Shown in pieces: positions 1 to 5,851 of a stretch of DNA of 8,861 bases (position 1 is its first letter; each line of letters begins with the position of its first letter). Under the pieces are notes generated by a model. The model had not been told where the DNA came from. It made no database searches and was given only the letters and a program-made list of their open reading frames with translations. Position numbers and translations under genes: made by a program. Source of the stretch: Elusimicrobiota bacterium (lineage in GTDB: Bacteria; Elusimicrobiota; Elusimicrobia; UBA1565; UBA9628); NCBI GenBank assembly GCA_023249695.1, contig JAHFCD010000059.1:1-8861 (forward strand), given 5' to 3'.

Positions 1-84
1 GGGCTCATCAAGGCAAAGGCGGACGAGCATCGCGTAGTCAGGGTCGTCTTCGACCAGCAGAATGCGGATGCGCTTGTCGTCCAT
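1..84 (-). CDS. Response regulator receiver domain protein (N-terminal fragment)
   Basis: Only the first 28 codons are in the window; the gene continues past the left edge. The visible peptide, read from the ATG at 84..82, contains RIRILLVEDDPDYAMLVRLC. That is the first beta strand of a CheY-like receiver domain followed by the acidic cluster E12-D13-D14, which in this family binds Mg2+ beside the phospho-accepting aspartate. The phosphorylation aspartate and any output domain lie outside the window, so whether it is a stand-alone receiver, a DNA-binding regulator or a hybrid part cannot be told. The start lies 50 nt downstream of the crotonase stop on the same strand. There is no Shine-Dalgarno sequence, but a TACACT hexamer ends 5 nt before the ATG, which suggests its own leaderless promoter rather than simple read-through. 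Confidence 0.85.
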   Translation of the reverse strand, partial: MDDKRIRILLVEDDPDYAMLVRLCLDEP

Positions 85-89
85 GACAG

Positions 90-95
90 AGTGTA
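90..95 (-). promoter_or_regulatory. Putative -10 element of response regulator gene (leaderless)
   Basis: TACACT (read 95 to 90) ends 5 nt before the ATG at 84, so a start site at the usual distance would fall on or next to the start codon. No -35 hexamer is recognisable 16-18 nt upstream. Taken alone this is weak. It is called because the same geometry recurs at the other five transcript-leading genes here. Confidence 0.45.
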
Positions 96-134
96 GGTCC
101 CATTCGGAGCAGGCGCCAGGAAACTTTCAGCGAA

Positions 135-917
135 CTATCGCGGGTTCGAGGGGAAGCGCGGCGCGCGGCGCTGGCGGATCGCCGCCACGCCTTCGACGAG
201 GTCCGCGCCCTTGAAGGTCCGAGCCTGGCCCTGGGCTTCGTGCGCGAGGTAGGGGGAAAGGTCGCCGCCGAGGCGGGTTTCGGCCTTGAGCAGGCGCAGG
301 CTTTCGGCCGAGCCCGAGGCCACGCGGCCCGCCAGCTCCGCGCACGCCGCGTCGAGCTCGCCGGGGACCGACGCGGACGCGACGGCGCCGCCCCAGGCGT
401 GGAGCTCTTTTCCGGAAAATAGACGGCCGGTAAACAGAAGATCGCGCGCGCGGGCGTCGCCGAGGGCGGCGCGGGCCAGGGGCCAGGCGGCCATGCCCGG
501 ATTGAGGCCCAGGCGCACGAAATTGAAGCCCAATTTGGCGTCGTCGGCGACGACGCGGAGGTCGCACGCGAGCGCCAGGCAAAGCCCCGCCCCGACGGCG
601 GTGCCGTGGATCTTGGCGACGGTGACCTGGGGGACCGCGCGGATCGAGAGGAAGTCGCCGTAAAAGCGCCTCATGATCCCGGCCAGGGACGCCTTCGGCT
701 TCTTCATGTTCGCCTCGATGAACGCGAGGTCTCCGCCCGCGGAGAACGCCGAGCCGGCGGCTTCAAGCACGAGCACCTTCGACTTCTCGCGCGCCGCGCG
801 CTTCACGGCGGCCGCGAACTCCTTCGCCATGGCCTCGGACATCGCGTTGAGCGCCTGCGGACGCTCGAGGCGGAGCGTGGTCACGGACCGCTCGGTGCGC
901 AGGCTCACGAGGCTCAT
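135..917 (-). CDS. Enoyl-CoA hydratase/isomerase (crotonase) family protein
   Basis: A 260-residue protein of the usual length for single-domain crotonases, which are cytoplasmic acyl-CoA enzymes. Visible family marks are LERPQALNAMS (residues 17-27), the first oxyanion-hole segment SAFSAGGDL (56-64), the second oxyanion segment around HGTAVGAG (104-111) followed by the conserved ACDLRVV (117-123), and VRLGLNPG (134-141). Aligned by eye to mitochondrial enoyl-CoA hydratase, the position of catalytic Glu144 is Phe133 and that of Glu164 is Asp159. CoA-thioester binding is therefore likely, but classical hydratase chemistry is doubtful; an isomerase, hydrolase or lyase role is possible. The ATG at 917 is preceded by TATAAT at 5 nt and no ribosome-binding site. 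It is divergent from the GT9 gene at 948. No fatty-acid or degradation genes lie beside it to reveal the substrate. Confidence 0.92.
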   Translation of the reverse strand: MSLVSLRTERSVTTLRLERPQALNAMSEAMAKEFAAAVKRAAREKSKVLVLEAAGSAFSAGGDLAFIEANMKKPKASLAGIMRRFYGDFLSIRAVPQVTVAKIHGTAVGAGLCLALACDLRVVADDAKLGFNFVRLGLNPGMAAWPLARAALGDARARDLLFTGRLFSGKELHAWGGAVASASVPGELDAACAELAGRVASGSAESLRLLKAETRLGGDLSPYLAHEAQGQARTFKGADLVEGVAAIRQRRAPRFPSNPR

Positions 918-922
918 GGGCG

Positions 923-952
923 ATTATACAACTGGTAGAATCCGCCTGTGAA
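923..952 (-). promoter_or_regulatory. Sigma70-like promoter of the crotonase gene (leaderless)
   Basis: On the minus strand, TTCACA (952..947, five of six matches to TTGACA) is followed by an 18-nt spacer and a perfect TATAAT (928..923). The ATG begins 5 nt after the hexamer, so transcription should start at about the A of the ATG. The -35 element lies over the first codons of the divergent glycosyltransferase gene. Confidence 0.65.
933..941 (+). promoter_or_regulatory. Extended -10 promoter of GT9 gene 1 (leaderless)
   Basis: TGGTAGAAT is an extended -10 (TGn plus TAGAAT at 936-941) ending 6 nt before the GTG at 948. No good -35 is seen, which extended -10 promoters can tolerate. The element sits inside the spacer of the opposing crotonase promoter. 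Confidence 0.5.
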
Positions 953-2003
953 GCTAAAGGAGCTCGGCAAAAAGCTCGAGACGAGCGGGAAAGCCGCCCT
1001 GCGCGGCACCTTGCTCCGGCTTTTGCGCCGGCCCCGGCCGCACGCCGGCCCGCCCGACCCGGCGAAGGTGCGCCGCATCCTTGCCGTGCGCCATGACGCG
1101 CGGCTCGGCAACCTGCTGCTGCTGACGCCCGCGCTGCGCCTTCTCAAGACCGCGTTTCCGGCGGCGCGGGTCGAGGTCCTGCTCGCCGACCGCTACGGCG
1201 ACGCCCTGAAGCACAATCCGTGCGTGGACGAGATCCTCACCGCGCGCGCGCTCGCCGGCCTGCGCCTGCGCGGCTACGACCTCGCCTTCGACTTTTCGCC
1301 GCAGCACGCCTTCTCGCTGTCGAGCGCCGTTTGGACGGCGCTCTCCGGCGCCAAGCGCCGCATCGGCTTCGACCGCGGCGACGCGGCGAAATTCTTGGAC
1401 GACCTCGTGCCGGTACCTTCCGGCCGCGCCCACGAGACCGCGAACCTCGCGTCCCTGGTGCGCCACGCCGCGCCCGGCGCGGCGCTGCCGCCCGACTCGG
1501 CCCTGCGTACCGAATTTCACTTCGCGCCGGGCGAGAAGGAGGGCGGCGCGAAGACCTGGGCCGCGTGGGGCCTCGACCGGAACAGCGTCGCGCTGTTTTT
1601 AGGCGCGCGCGCCGAGAAGCGGCTGGATCCCGCCTGGTTCTTCGACCTCGGGGAAAGGCTCGTTCGCTCCGGAAGATCGGCCGTGCTCGTCGGCGGGCCC
1701 GCCGAGCGCAAGCTCCTCGAGGGCCGCGTCATTCCAGCCGGGGTGAGCTTAGCGCCGGAGCTGCCGCTGCGCGCCTTCGCCGCGGCGCTCGTCCACGCGC
1801 GCGCCGTGCTCACCGCCGACACGGGCCCGATGCATCTGGCGATCGCGCTCGGCGTGCCCACGGTCCAGCTCTTCAGCCACACCGAGCCGTGGCGCTTCGG
1901 CTACGCGCACCTGCCCGGGCAACTCCTGCTCGAAACCCCCGGGCGGCACCCGTCCGTCGACGAAGCGGAAGCGGCGCTTCGCGAGCTTCTTAGAAAGGGC
2001 TGA
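948..2003 (+). CDS. Glycosyltransferase family 9 (heptosyltransferase-like) protein 1
   Basis: A 351-residue GT-B-fold glycosyltransferase of family GT9, the family of the WaaC/WaaF enzymes that add ADP-heptose to the LPS core; expected to act at the cytoplasmic face of the inner membrane. A basic leader of about 40 residues precedes the domain. The N-terminal strand and loop are VRRILAVRHDARLGNLLLLT (41-60). The C-terminal nucleotide-sugar half shows LVGGPAERKLLE (247-258) and ADTGPMHLAIALGVPT (290-305), the family's D-T-G-x-x-H signature. The loop aspartate of WaaC (Asp13, usually GD) is Asn55 here, while Asp50 lies close upstream. The GTG start has an extended -10 six nt upstream and no Shine-Dalgarno sequence. 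The gene ends 14 bp inside the oppositely oriented second GT9 gene. The actual sugar and acceptor cannot be told; ADP-heptose is only the family precedent. Confidence 0.9.
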   Translation: MKLKELGKKLETSGKAALRGTLLRLLRRPRPHAGPPDPAKVRRILAVRHDARLGNLLLLTPALRLLKTAFPAARVEVLLADRYGDALKHNPCVDEILTARALAGLRLRGYDLAFDFSPQHAFSLSSAVWTALSGAKRRIGFDRGDAAKFLDDLVPVPSGRAHETANLASLVRHAAPGAALPPDSALRTEFHFAPGEKEGGAKTWAAWGLDRNSVALFLGARAEKRLDPAWFFDLGERLVRSGRSAVLVGGPAERKLLEGRVIPAGVSLAPELPLRAFAAALVHARAVLTADTGPMHLAIALGVPTVQLFSHTEPWRFGYAHLPGQLLLETPGRHPSVDEAEAALRELLRKG

Positions 2004-2973
2004 GCCGCTTGACGTGGTCCGCGAGCGCGGCGTGCGCCTCGTCGACCGTCGTCTCGCGGCAGGACTCCCACTCGGCGCAAACCGTCCCGCCGTGACGCGC
2101 GCCCCGCGGCCGCCAGACGGCCTGGGTGTAGCCCGCGTAGAAGCCGAAGGTCGGCACGCCGAGCGCGGCCGCGAGATGCGTCGTCCCGGTGATGTTGCAG
2201 ACGAACAGGTTCATGCGCTTGAGCATGCCCCCGCTGACGCCGAGGCGGGCGGAGGGAAGGATCGGCACCGGACGCTTGAGCGTCTTGACGATCGCGGCCA
2301 CCTTGTCGCGCTCGCCGGGCCCGCCCATGAAGAACAGCTTCACGCGCGTGTCGTCGAGGAGGCGGTCGGCGAGCGCCGCGAACTTCTCCTCCGGCCAGCG
2401 GAACGAGAAGCGATCGAAGTTGCCGGGATGGATCACGATTCGGAACGAGCCGCCGCCCGAGGGCGGAATCCCCGCGAGCAGGCGGTCGGCCTCGTCCAGG
2501 TCATCCGGCGGCAGGCGCAGCTCGGGATCCTGGTCGTAGGGCGCGTCGAGCGCCGCGGCCAGGCGGCCGTAGCGGTCCCACATGTGCTCGCGCTCCCCGG
2601 GGGCCGCGACGAGCTCGGTGAAGACGCCGGCCGGCCCGCGGCCCTTGTCGAAGGCCAGGCGGCGGGGGGCGCCCACCGCGCGCGCGATCAAGGTGGACGT
2701 CTTGGAATACGAGGAATTGAGATCCACGAGCAGGTCGCAGGGCTCGCGGAGGGCCTTCCAGGCGAACCGGAAGTTCGCGCCGACCTTGCCGGGCTTTTCC
2801 AGGACCAGAGACTCGTCGATGAACGGGATCAGCGGCAGGACCTGGGTCGAGCGCCAGCCGACGATCAGGCGGATGCGCGCCTTGGGATGACGCCGCCGGA
2901 CCGCGCGCAGAAAAGAGGTCGCGACGATGACGTCGCCGACGCGTCCGATATAAAGGGCGGTGATCCGCTCCAC
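1990..2973 (-). CDS. Glycosyltransferase family 9 (heptosyltransferase-like) protein 2
   Basis: A 327-residue GT9 protein, predicted cytoplasmic and inner-membrane associated, probably transferring a sugar to LPS core or another surface glycan. The N-terminal motif LYIGRVGDVIVATSFLRAV (7-25) keeps the loop aspartate (Asp14). The C-terminal half has IHPGNFDRFSFRWPEEKFA (181-199), FFMGGPGERDK (214-224) and VCNITGTTHLAAALGVPTFG (258-277). In that last motif the aspartate usual before T/S-G is Ile261. Overall identity to GT9 protein 1 looks low, so this is not a recent duplicate. It uses a GTG start, 7 nt after the DUF1501 stop. No ribosome-binding site is seen, but an extended -10 (TGCTATAAT) overlaps that stop. 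It may be transcribed both from this promoter and by read-through from the DUF1800/DUF1501 operon. Its 3' end overlaps the other GT9 gene by 14 bp. Confidence 0.9.
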   Translation of the reverse strand: MERITALYIGRVGDVIVATSFLRAVRRRHPKARIRLIVGWRSTQVLPLIPFIDESLVLEKPGKVGANFRFAWKALREPCDLLVDLNSSYSKTSTLIARAVGAPRRLAFDKGRGPAGVFTELVAAPGEREHMWDRYGRLAAALDAPYDQDPELRLPPDDLDEADRLLAGIPPSGGGSFRIVIHPGNFDRFSFRWPEEKFAALADRLLDDTRVKLFFMGGPGERDKVAAIVKTLKRPVPILPSARLGVSGGMLKRMNLFVCNITGTTHLAAALGVPTFGFYAGYTQAVWRPRGARHGGTVCAEWESCRETTVDEAHAALADHVKRLSPF

Positions 2974-2979
2974 GACGGG

Positions 2980-2988
2980 ATTATAGCA
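2980..2988 (-). promoter_or_regulatory. Extended -10 promoter of GT9 gene 2, overlapping DUF1501 stop codon
   Basis: Read on the minus strand, TGCTATAAT gives a perfect TATAAT (2985..2980) with an extended TGn. It ends 6 nt before the GTG at 2973. The hexamer is built from the last codon and stop of DUF1501 (CTA TAA) plus one base. No -35 is evident. Confidence 0.55.
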
Positions 2989-4201
2989 AGCCGAGAGGAG
3001 CGTCCGGGCCGCCCGGGAAAACCGCCGATGTGTCCTTGAGGCCGAGGTGCCCGCGCAGGACCTCGCTGACGACGGCGCGATAATCGGTCGTCACGGCGAG
3101 GTCGCGCGATTCGTACAGCGCCTTCGGGCCGAGGCCGGGCCAATTCCCGTACACCTTGCCGCCCTTGACCGGGCCGAACAAGGTCATGACCGAGCCGTGG
3201 CCGTGATCGGTGCCGCCGTTCCCGTTTTCCTCGAGCGTGCGGGCGAACTCCGTCATCGTGAGCAGCAGCACCTCGGAGCCGGCGGCTCCGAGGTCCGAAT
3301 AAAACGCCGCGATCGAGCCGCCGAGCTCGTCGAGCCGCTTCGCGAGCTGGCCTTGCGTCGAGCCCTCGTTGAAGTGGTGGTCCCAGCCGCCCGCCTCGAG
3401 GAAGCCCACGCGCAGGCCGACGTCCGCCTTGATCAGGCGGGCGATCTCGAAGAAATCGCGGCCGAGCTTGCCCTTCGGGTAGCCGGCGTCCTCGACGGCG
3501 CGGCCGTCCGCCTTCTCGAAGCCGGCGACGGCCTTGCGCGCGCGTCCGAGCTCGCGGGCAGGACCGCTGAGCAGATCGTCGACCGCGTCCTCGTAGACGG
3601 CCTCGAACGAGTCGGCGGCCGCGCCGCCTCCGCGCAGCTGGTCGGCGCCCGACACGGCGAGCACCGGGTAGGCGCCCGTCATCGTGCGCGGCGTGCGCCC
3701 GGCGAGGGCCACCGCGGAGAGCGGGCCGCGCGGTATGCGCGCGGAGGTGAGCGCCCGGTTCAGCCAGCCGTCCGGCGTCGCCTTGCGGCCGGGCGTGCCG
3801 CTCTCCATGCAGTCCTGCGCGTCGAAGTGGGAGCGCGTCGCGTCCGGGGATCCCGCCGCGTGGACCACGGCGAAGCGGCCTTCCTTCCACAGGGGAAGCA
3901 GGGGCGCCAGCCGCGGATGCAGGCCGAAGGTCCCGTTCAAGTCCAGCGCGCCTTCGGGACGCCCGGGCTCGGCGATCCGGATCGTCGGGCGCGCCTTGCG
4001 ATAGGCGGGGTCGGCGTAAGGAGGGATGATGTTGAGCCCGTCCGCGGCCCCGCGCTGAAAAAGGACCACGAGGGTCTTGCGCGAGCCGCGCGCCGCCGCC
4101 GCGGCGGCCCGAGCCCAGGCCGGCACGAGGCCCCAGCCGGCCACGGTCAGGCCGCCCAGCGCCAGGAACCGCCGTCGCGTCATCTCGGGGCCGAGGTCCA
4201 T
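2981..4201 (-). CDS. DUF1501 domain protein with Tat signal
   Basis: A 406-residue DUF1501 protein, a family of unknown function related in fold to the alkaline phosphatase/sulfatase superfamily. A twin-arginine signal is visible: TRRRFLALGG (8-17), a hydrophobic stretch to about residue 29, then an Ala-rich region. It is thus predicted to be exported folded to the periplasm or surface. Family-type motifs are VLFQRGAADGLNIIPPY (46-62), SHFDAQDCMESG (124-135), GGWDHHFNEG (271-280) and TEFARTLEENGNGGTDHGHG (317-336). The clustered His and Asp residues would suit metal binding, an inference only. The ATG at 4201 is chosen because AAAGGAG lies 5 nt upstream; Met7 (4183) would sit closer to the twin arginines but has no such site. 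The start is 1 nt past the DUF1800 stop, so the pair is translationally coupled. DUF1800-DUF1501 pairing is a known recurrent arrangement. Confidence 0.93.
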   Translation of the reverse strand: MDLGPEMTRRRFLALGGLTVAGWGLVPAWARAAAAAARGSRKTLVVLFQRGAADGLNIIPPYADPAYRKARPTIRIAEPGRPEGALDLNGTFGLHPRLAPLLPLWKEGRFAVVHAAGSPDATRSHFDAQDCMESGTPGRKATPDGWLNRALTSARIPRGPLSAVALAGRTPRTMTGAYPVLAVSGADQLRGGGAAADSFEAVYEDAVDDLLSGPARELGRARKAVAGFEKADGRAVEDAGYPKGKLGRDFFEIARLIKADVGLRVGFLEAGGWDHHFNEGSTQGQLAKRLDELGGSIAAFYSDLGAAGSEVLLLTMTEFARTLEENGNGGTDHGHGSVMTLFGPVKGGKVYGNWPGLGPKALYESRDLAVTTDYRAVVSEVLRGHLGLKDTSAVFPGGPDAPLGLL

Positions 4202-4202
4202 G

Positions 4203-5777
4203 CTATCTCCTTTGAAACTCCGGCGAGCCGATCACGAGCGCGGCGAGCTTCTCGAGCGACATCCCGGGATGGTCGAGGCGCGCCAGGATCCCCGCGCGCG
4301 TGCGCTCGCCGATCTCGCCGCCGAGAAACGCGTCCACGTAGGCGGTCACGGCCTTGCCGCTCACGCGCGCATCCGCGCCGTTCAGCGGCAGCGCCGCGTC
4401 GGCCGAGACGGGCGCGCCCGGAGACTTGTTGAACAGGGCCGACGCCGCGCGCATGCGCGCGAGCAAGGCGCCGGAGTTGACCCACGGAGCGGCCCGGTCG
4501 GGCCAGCCGGTCGGCGGCTCGCACTGATACAGCGGCTGGCCGAGGCCGCCGACCGACTTGGCGACCTTCAGCGGGTCCCGGATCTCGGCGCGCGACGCGC
4601 GCAGGGAGCTCGCGACGAACTCGAGCGGCGTCTTGACCTTCGCGCGGAAGAAGCGCCGCTCGAAGAACGCCGGATCGGCGAACAGCGTCCGCAGCGTCTC
4701 GCGGATGTCTCCGTCCGTCGCGCGAAAGCGCGCGGCGACGCGGTCGATCAGCTCGGCGGGGGGATCGTCGGACACGAAGCGCCGGCACAGCTTGGCCGCG
4801 ATGAAGCGCGCGGTGGCGGGATGGCCCGCCAGCAGATCGAGGGCCTTGTCGCCCTCCGCCTCGCCCGACCACGGAAACCGGACGCCGAGCAAAGTCTTCT
4901 CGCCCGGATCGTGCATGCGGCGCTTGAACTTGAACGCGAAGTCCTTCAGGCGGTTCTTCTTGTTCGGCCGGTCGAGGCTCCATCCGGTCAGGATGCGGGC
5001 GAGCTCGGTCACGTCCTTCTGCGTGTAGCCGCCGTCCACGCCGAGCGTGTGCAGCTCCATGAGCTCGCGCGCGTAGTTCTCGTTGAGGCCGAGCTTGGTC
5101 CGCCCCTTCTTCTTGCCGCCCTCGGACATCTTTTCTTCCATCTCCGCGATATCCTCGCGCGAGCCCGCGGGCGCGTAGCGCGCGTCGATCGTGCTCTGGA
5201 AGTTGTCGAGGTAGATGAGCATGCCGGGGCTATGGGCGACCGCGCCGAGCAGGTCGCGGAACTTGCCGAGCACGAGCGGACGGATCGTCTCGCGCTCATA
5301 GGGGGACACCAGCCACCGCAGCTGGTTCTTCTGCGACGCGACGTTGAAATGATTGAACCAGAAGTCGGTCATGACCTCCTGGAGCTGCCGCTCGCTCTCG
5401 ACGGCGCGCAGCACCTTGGCCGCGGCCAGCTCCTGCGCGACCTCCTGGGGCTTGCGGCCCGAGCCCAGCATTCCCGCGAGCCGCGTCTTCTTGTCGGGAT
5501 AAGCCGCGTACAGCTCGGCCCCGCTCATCCGAAGCGAACGAAAGGAACGAAGCTTCCCTTCGAGCGCCGAATCGCCGATCGACTCCGGCCGCAGCTGGCG
5601 GGCGATATAAGCGTCCACCCCGCCGGCCAGGACCTTGTCCACCTCGCCGGGACGGGGACCATACCCCAGGCGGTCGAGAACATGGATGGCGCGCTCGTGT
5701 TCGGTCATGCGGTCGGGCGGAGCCTCGGCGGCCGAGAGGGGAAGAGCGAGCGCCAACGCGAGCAGGTTCGCGAGCAT
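4203..5777 (-). CDS. DUF1800 domain protein
   Basis: A 524-residue DUF1800 protein of normal family length, with no known biochemical function. MLANLLALALALPLSAAEA looks like a Sec signal peptide with likely cleavage after residue 19, though its N-region has no Lys or Arg, which is unusual. Recognisable family segments are VLDRLGYGPRPGEVDKVLAG (33-52), MTDFWFNHFNV (136-146), SPGMLIYLDN (183-192), LNENYARELMELHTLGVDGG (231-250) followed by YTQKDVTELARILTGW (251-266), PPTGWPDR (421-428) and a terminal IGSPEFQRR (516-524). A charged Glu/Lys-rich insert lies at about 208-228. It is the first gene of an operon with DUF1501, which it precedes by 1 nt. A TATGAT hexamer ends 6 nt before the ATG. It is divergent from the membrane acetyltransferase gene across 74 bp. 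The two exported products plausibly act together outside the cytoplasm. Confidence 0.93.
   Translation of the reverse strand: MLANLLALALALPLSAAEAPPDRMTEHERAIHVLDRLGYGPRPGEVDKVLAGGVDAYIARQLRPESIGDSALEGKLRSFRSLRMSGAELYAAYPDKKTRLAGMLGSGRKPQEVAQELAAAKVLRAVESERQLQEVMTDFWFNHFNVASQKNQLRWLVSPYERETIRPLVLGKFRDLLGAVAHSPGMLIYLDNFQSTIDARYAPAGSREDIAEMEEKMSEGGKKKGRTKLGLNENYARELMELHTLGVDGGYTQKDVTELARILTGWSLDRPNKKNRLKDFAFKFKRRMHDPGEKTLLGVRFPWSGEAEGDKALDLLAGHPATARFIAAKLCRRFVSDDPPAELIDRVAARFRATDGDIRETLRTLFADPAFFERRFFRAKVKTPLEFVASSLRASRAEIRDPLKVAKSVGGLGQPLYQCEPPTGWPDRAAPWVNSGALLARMRAASALFNKSPGAPVSADAALPLNGADARVSGKAVTAYVDAFLGGEIGERTRAGILARLDHPGMSLEKLAALVIGSPEFQRR
4206..4213 (-). promoter_or_regulatory. Shine-Dalgarno site for DUF1501
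   Basis: AAAGGAGA on the minus strand, with GGAG 5 nt before the ATG at 4201, lies in the last codons of DUF1800. It is the only strong ribosome-binding site in front of a gene here, and it serves the one gene that clearly lacks its own promoter. It decides the DUF1501 start. Confidence 0.8.
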
Positions 5778-5783
5778 GCCCCA

Positions 5784-5789
5784 ATCATA
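5784..5789 (-). promoter_or_regulatory. Putative -10 element of the DUF1800-DUF1501 operon (leaderless)
   Basis: TATGAT (5789..5784) ends 6 nt before the ATG at 5777. No convincing -35 is found 16-18 nt upstream and there is no Shine-Dalgarno sequence. The 74-bp divergent region (5778-5851) also holds the opposite promoter at 5818-5846. Confidence 0.45.
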
Positions 5790-5817
5790 CGAAGAACGGA
5801 GACTATCGTTCGCGCGC

Positions 5818-5846
5818 TTGAGAACGCGCGGTTGCGGGTCTATACT
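5818..5846 (+). promoter_or_regulatory. Sigma70-like promoter of the membrane acetyltransferase gene (leaderless)
   Basis: TTGAGA (5818-5823), a 17-nt spacer and TATACT (5841-5846) form the most complete promoter in the window. The ATG at 5852 begins 5 nt after the -10, where transcription should start. The AAGGA directly abutting the ATG is too close to act as a Shine-Dalgarno and would barely be transcribed. Confidence 0.7.
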
Positions 5847-5851
5847 AAGGA

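Noticed and set aside
1961..1981. Hairpin CGAAGCG/CGCTTCG (loop 7 nt) near the end of GT9 gene 1 as a terminator
   Set aside because: Lies within coding sequence and has no T-tract after it on either strand; GC-rich inverted repeats of this length are expected by chance.
2014..3039. A 341-codon open frame on the plus strand across GT9 gene 2
   Set aside because: Shadow of the GT9 frame; no recognisable domain, and the minus frame has full GT9 motifs.
3047..4432. A 461-codon open frame on the plus strand across DUF1501
   Set aside because: Antisense shadow with Arg/Ala/Glu-rich, low-complexity composition. The minus-strand DUF1501 frame has clear family motifs and a Tat signal.
5847..5851. 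AAGGA before the ATG at 5852 as a Shine-Dalgarno site
   Set aside because: It abuts the ATG with no spacer, and the TATACT promoter just upstream would start the transcript at or inside it.
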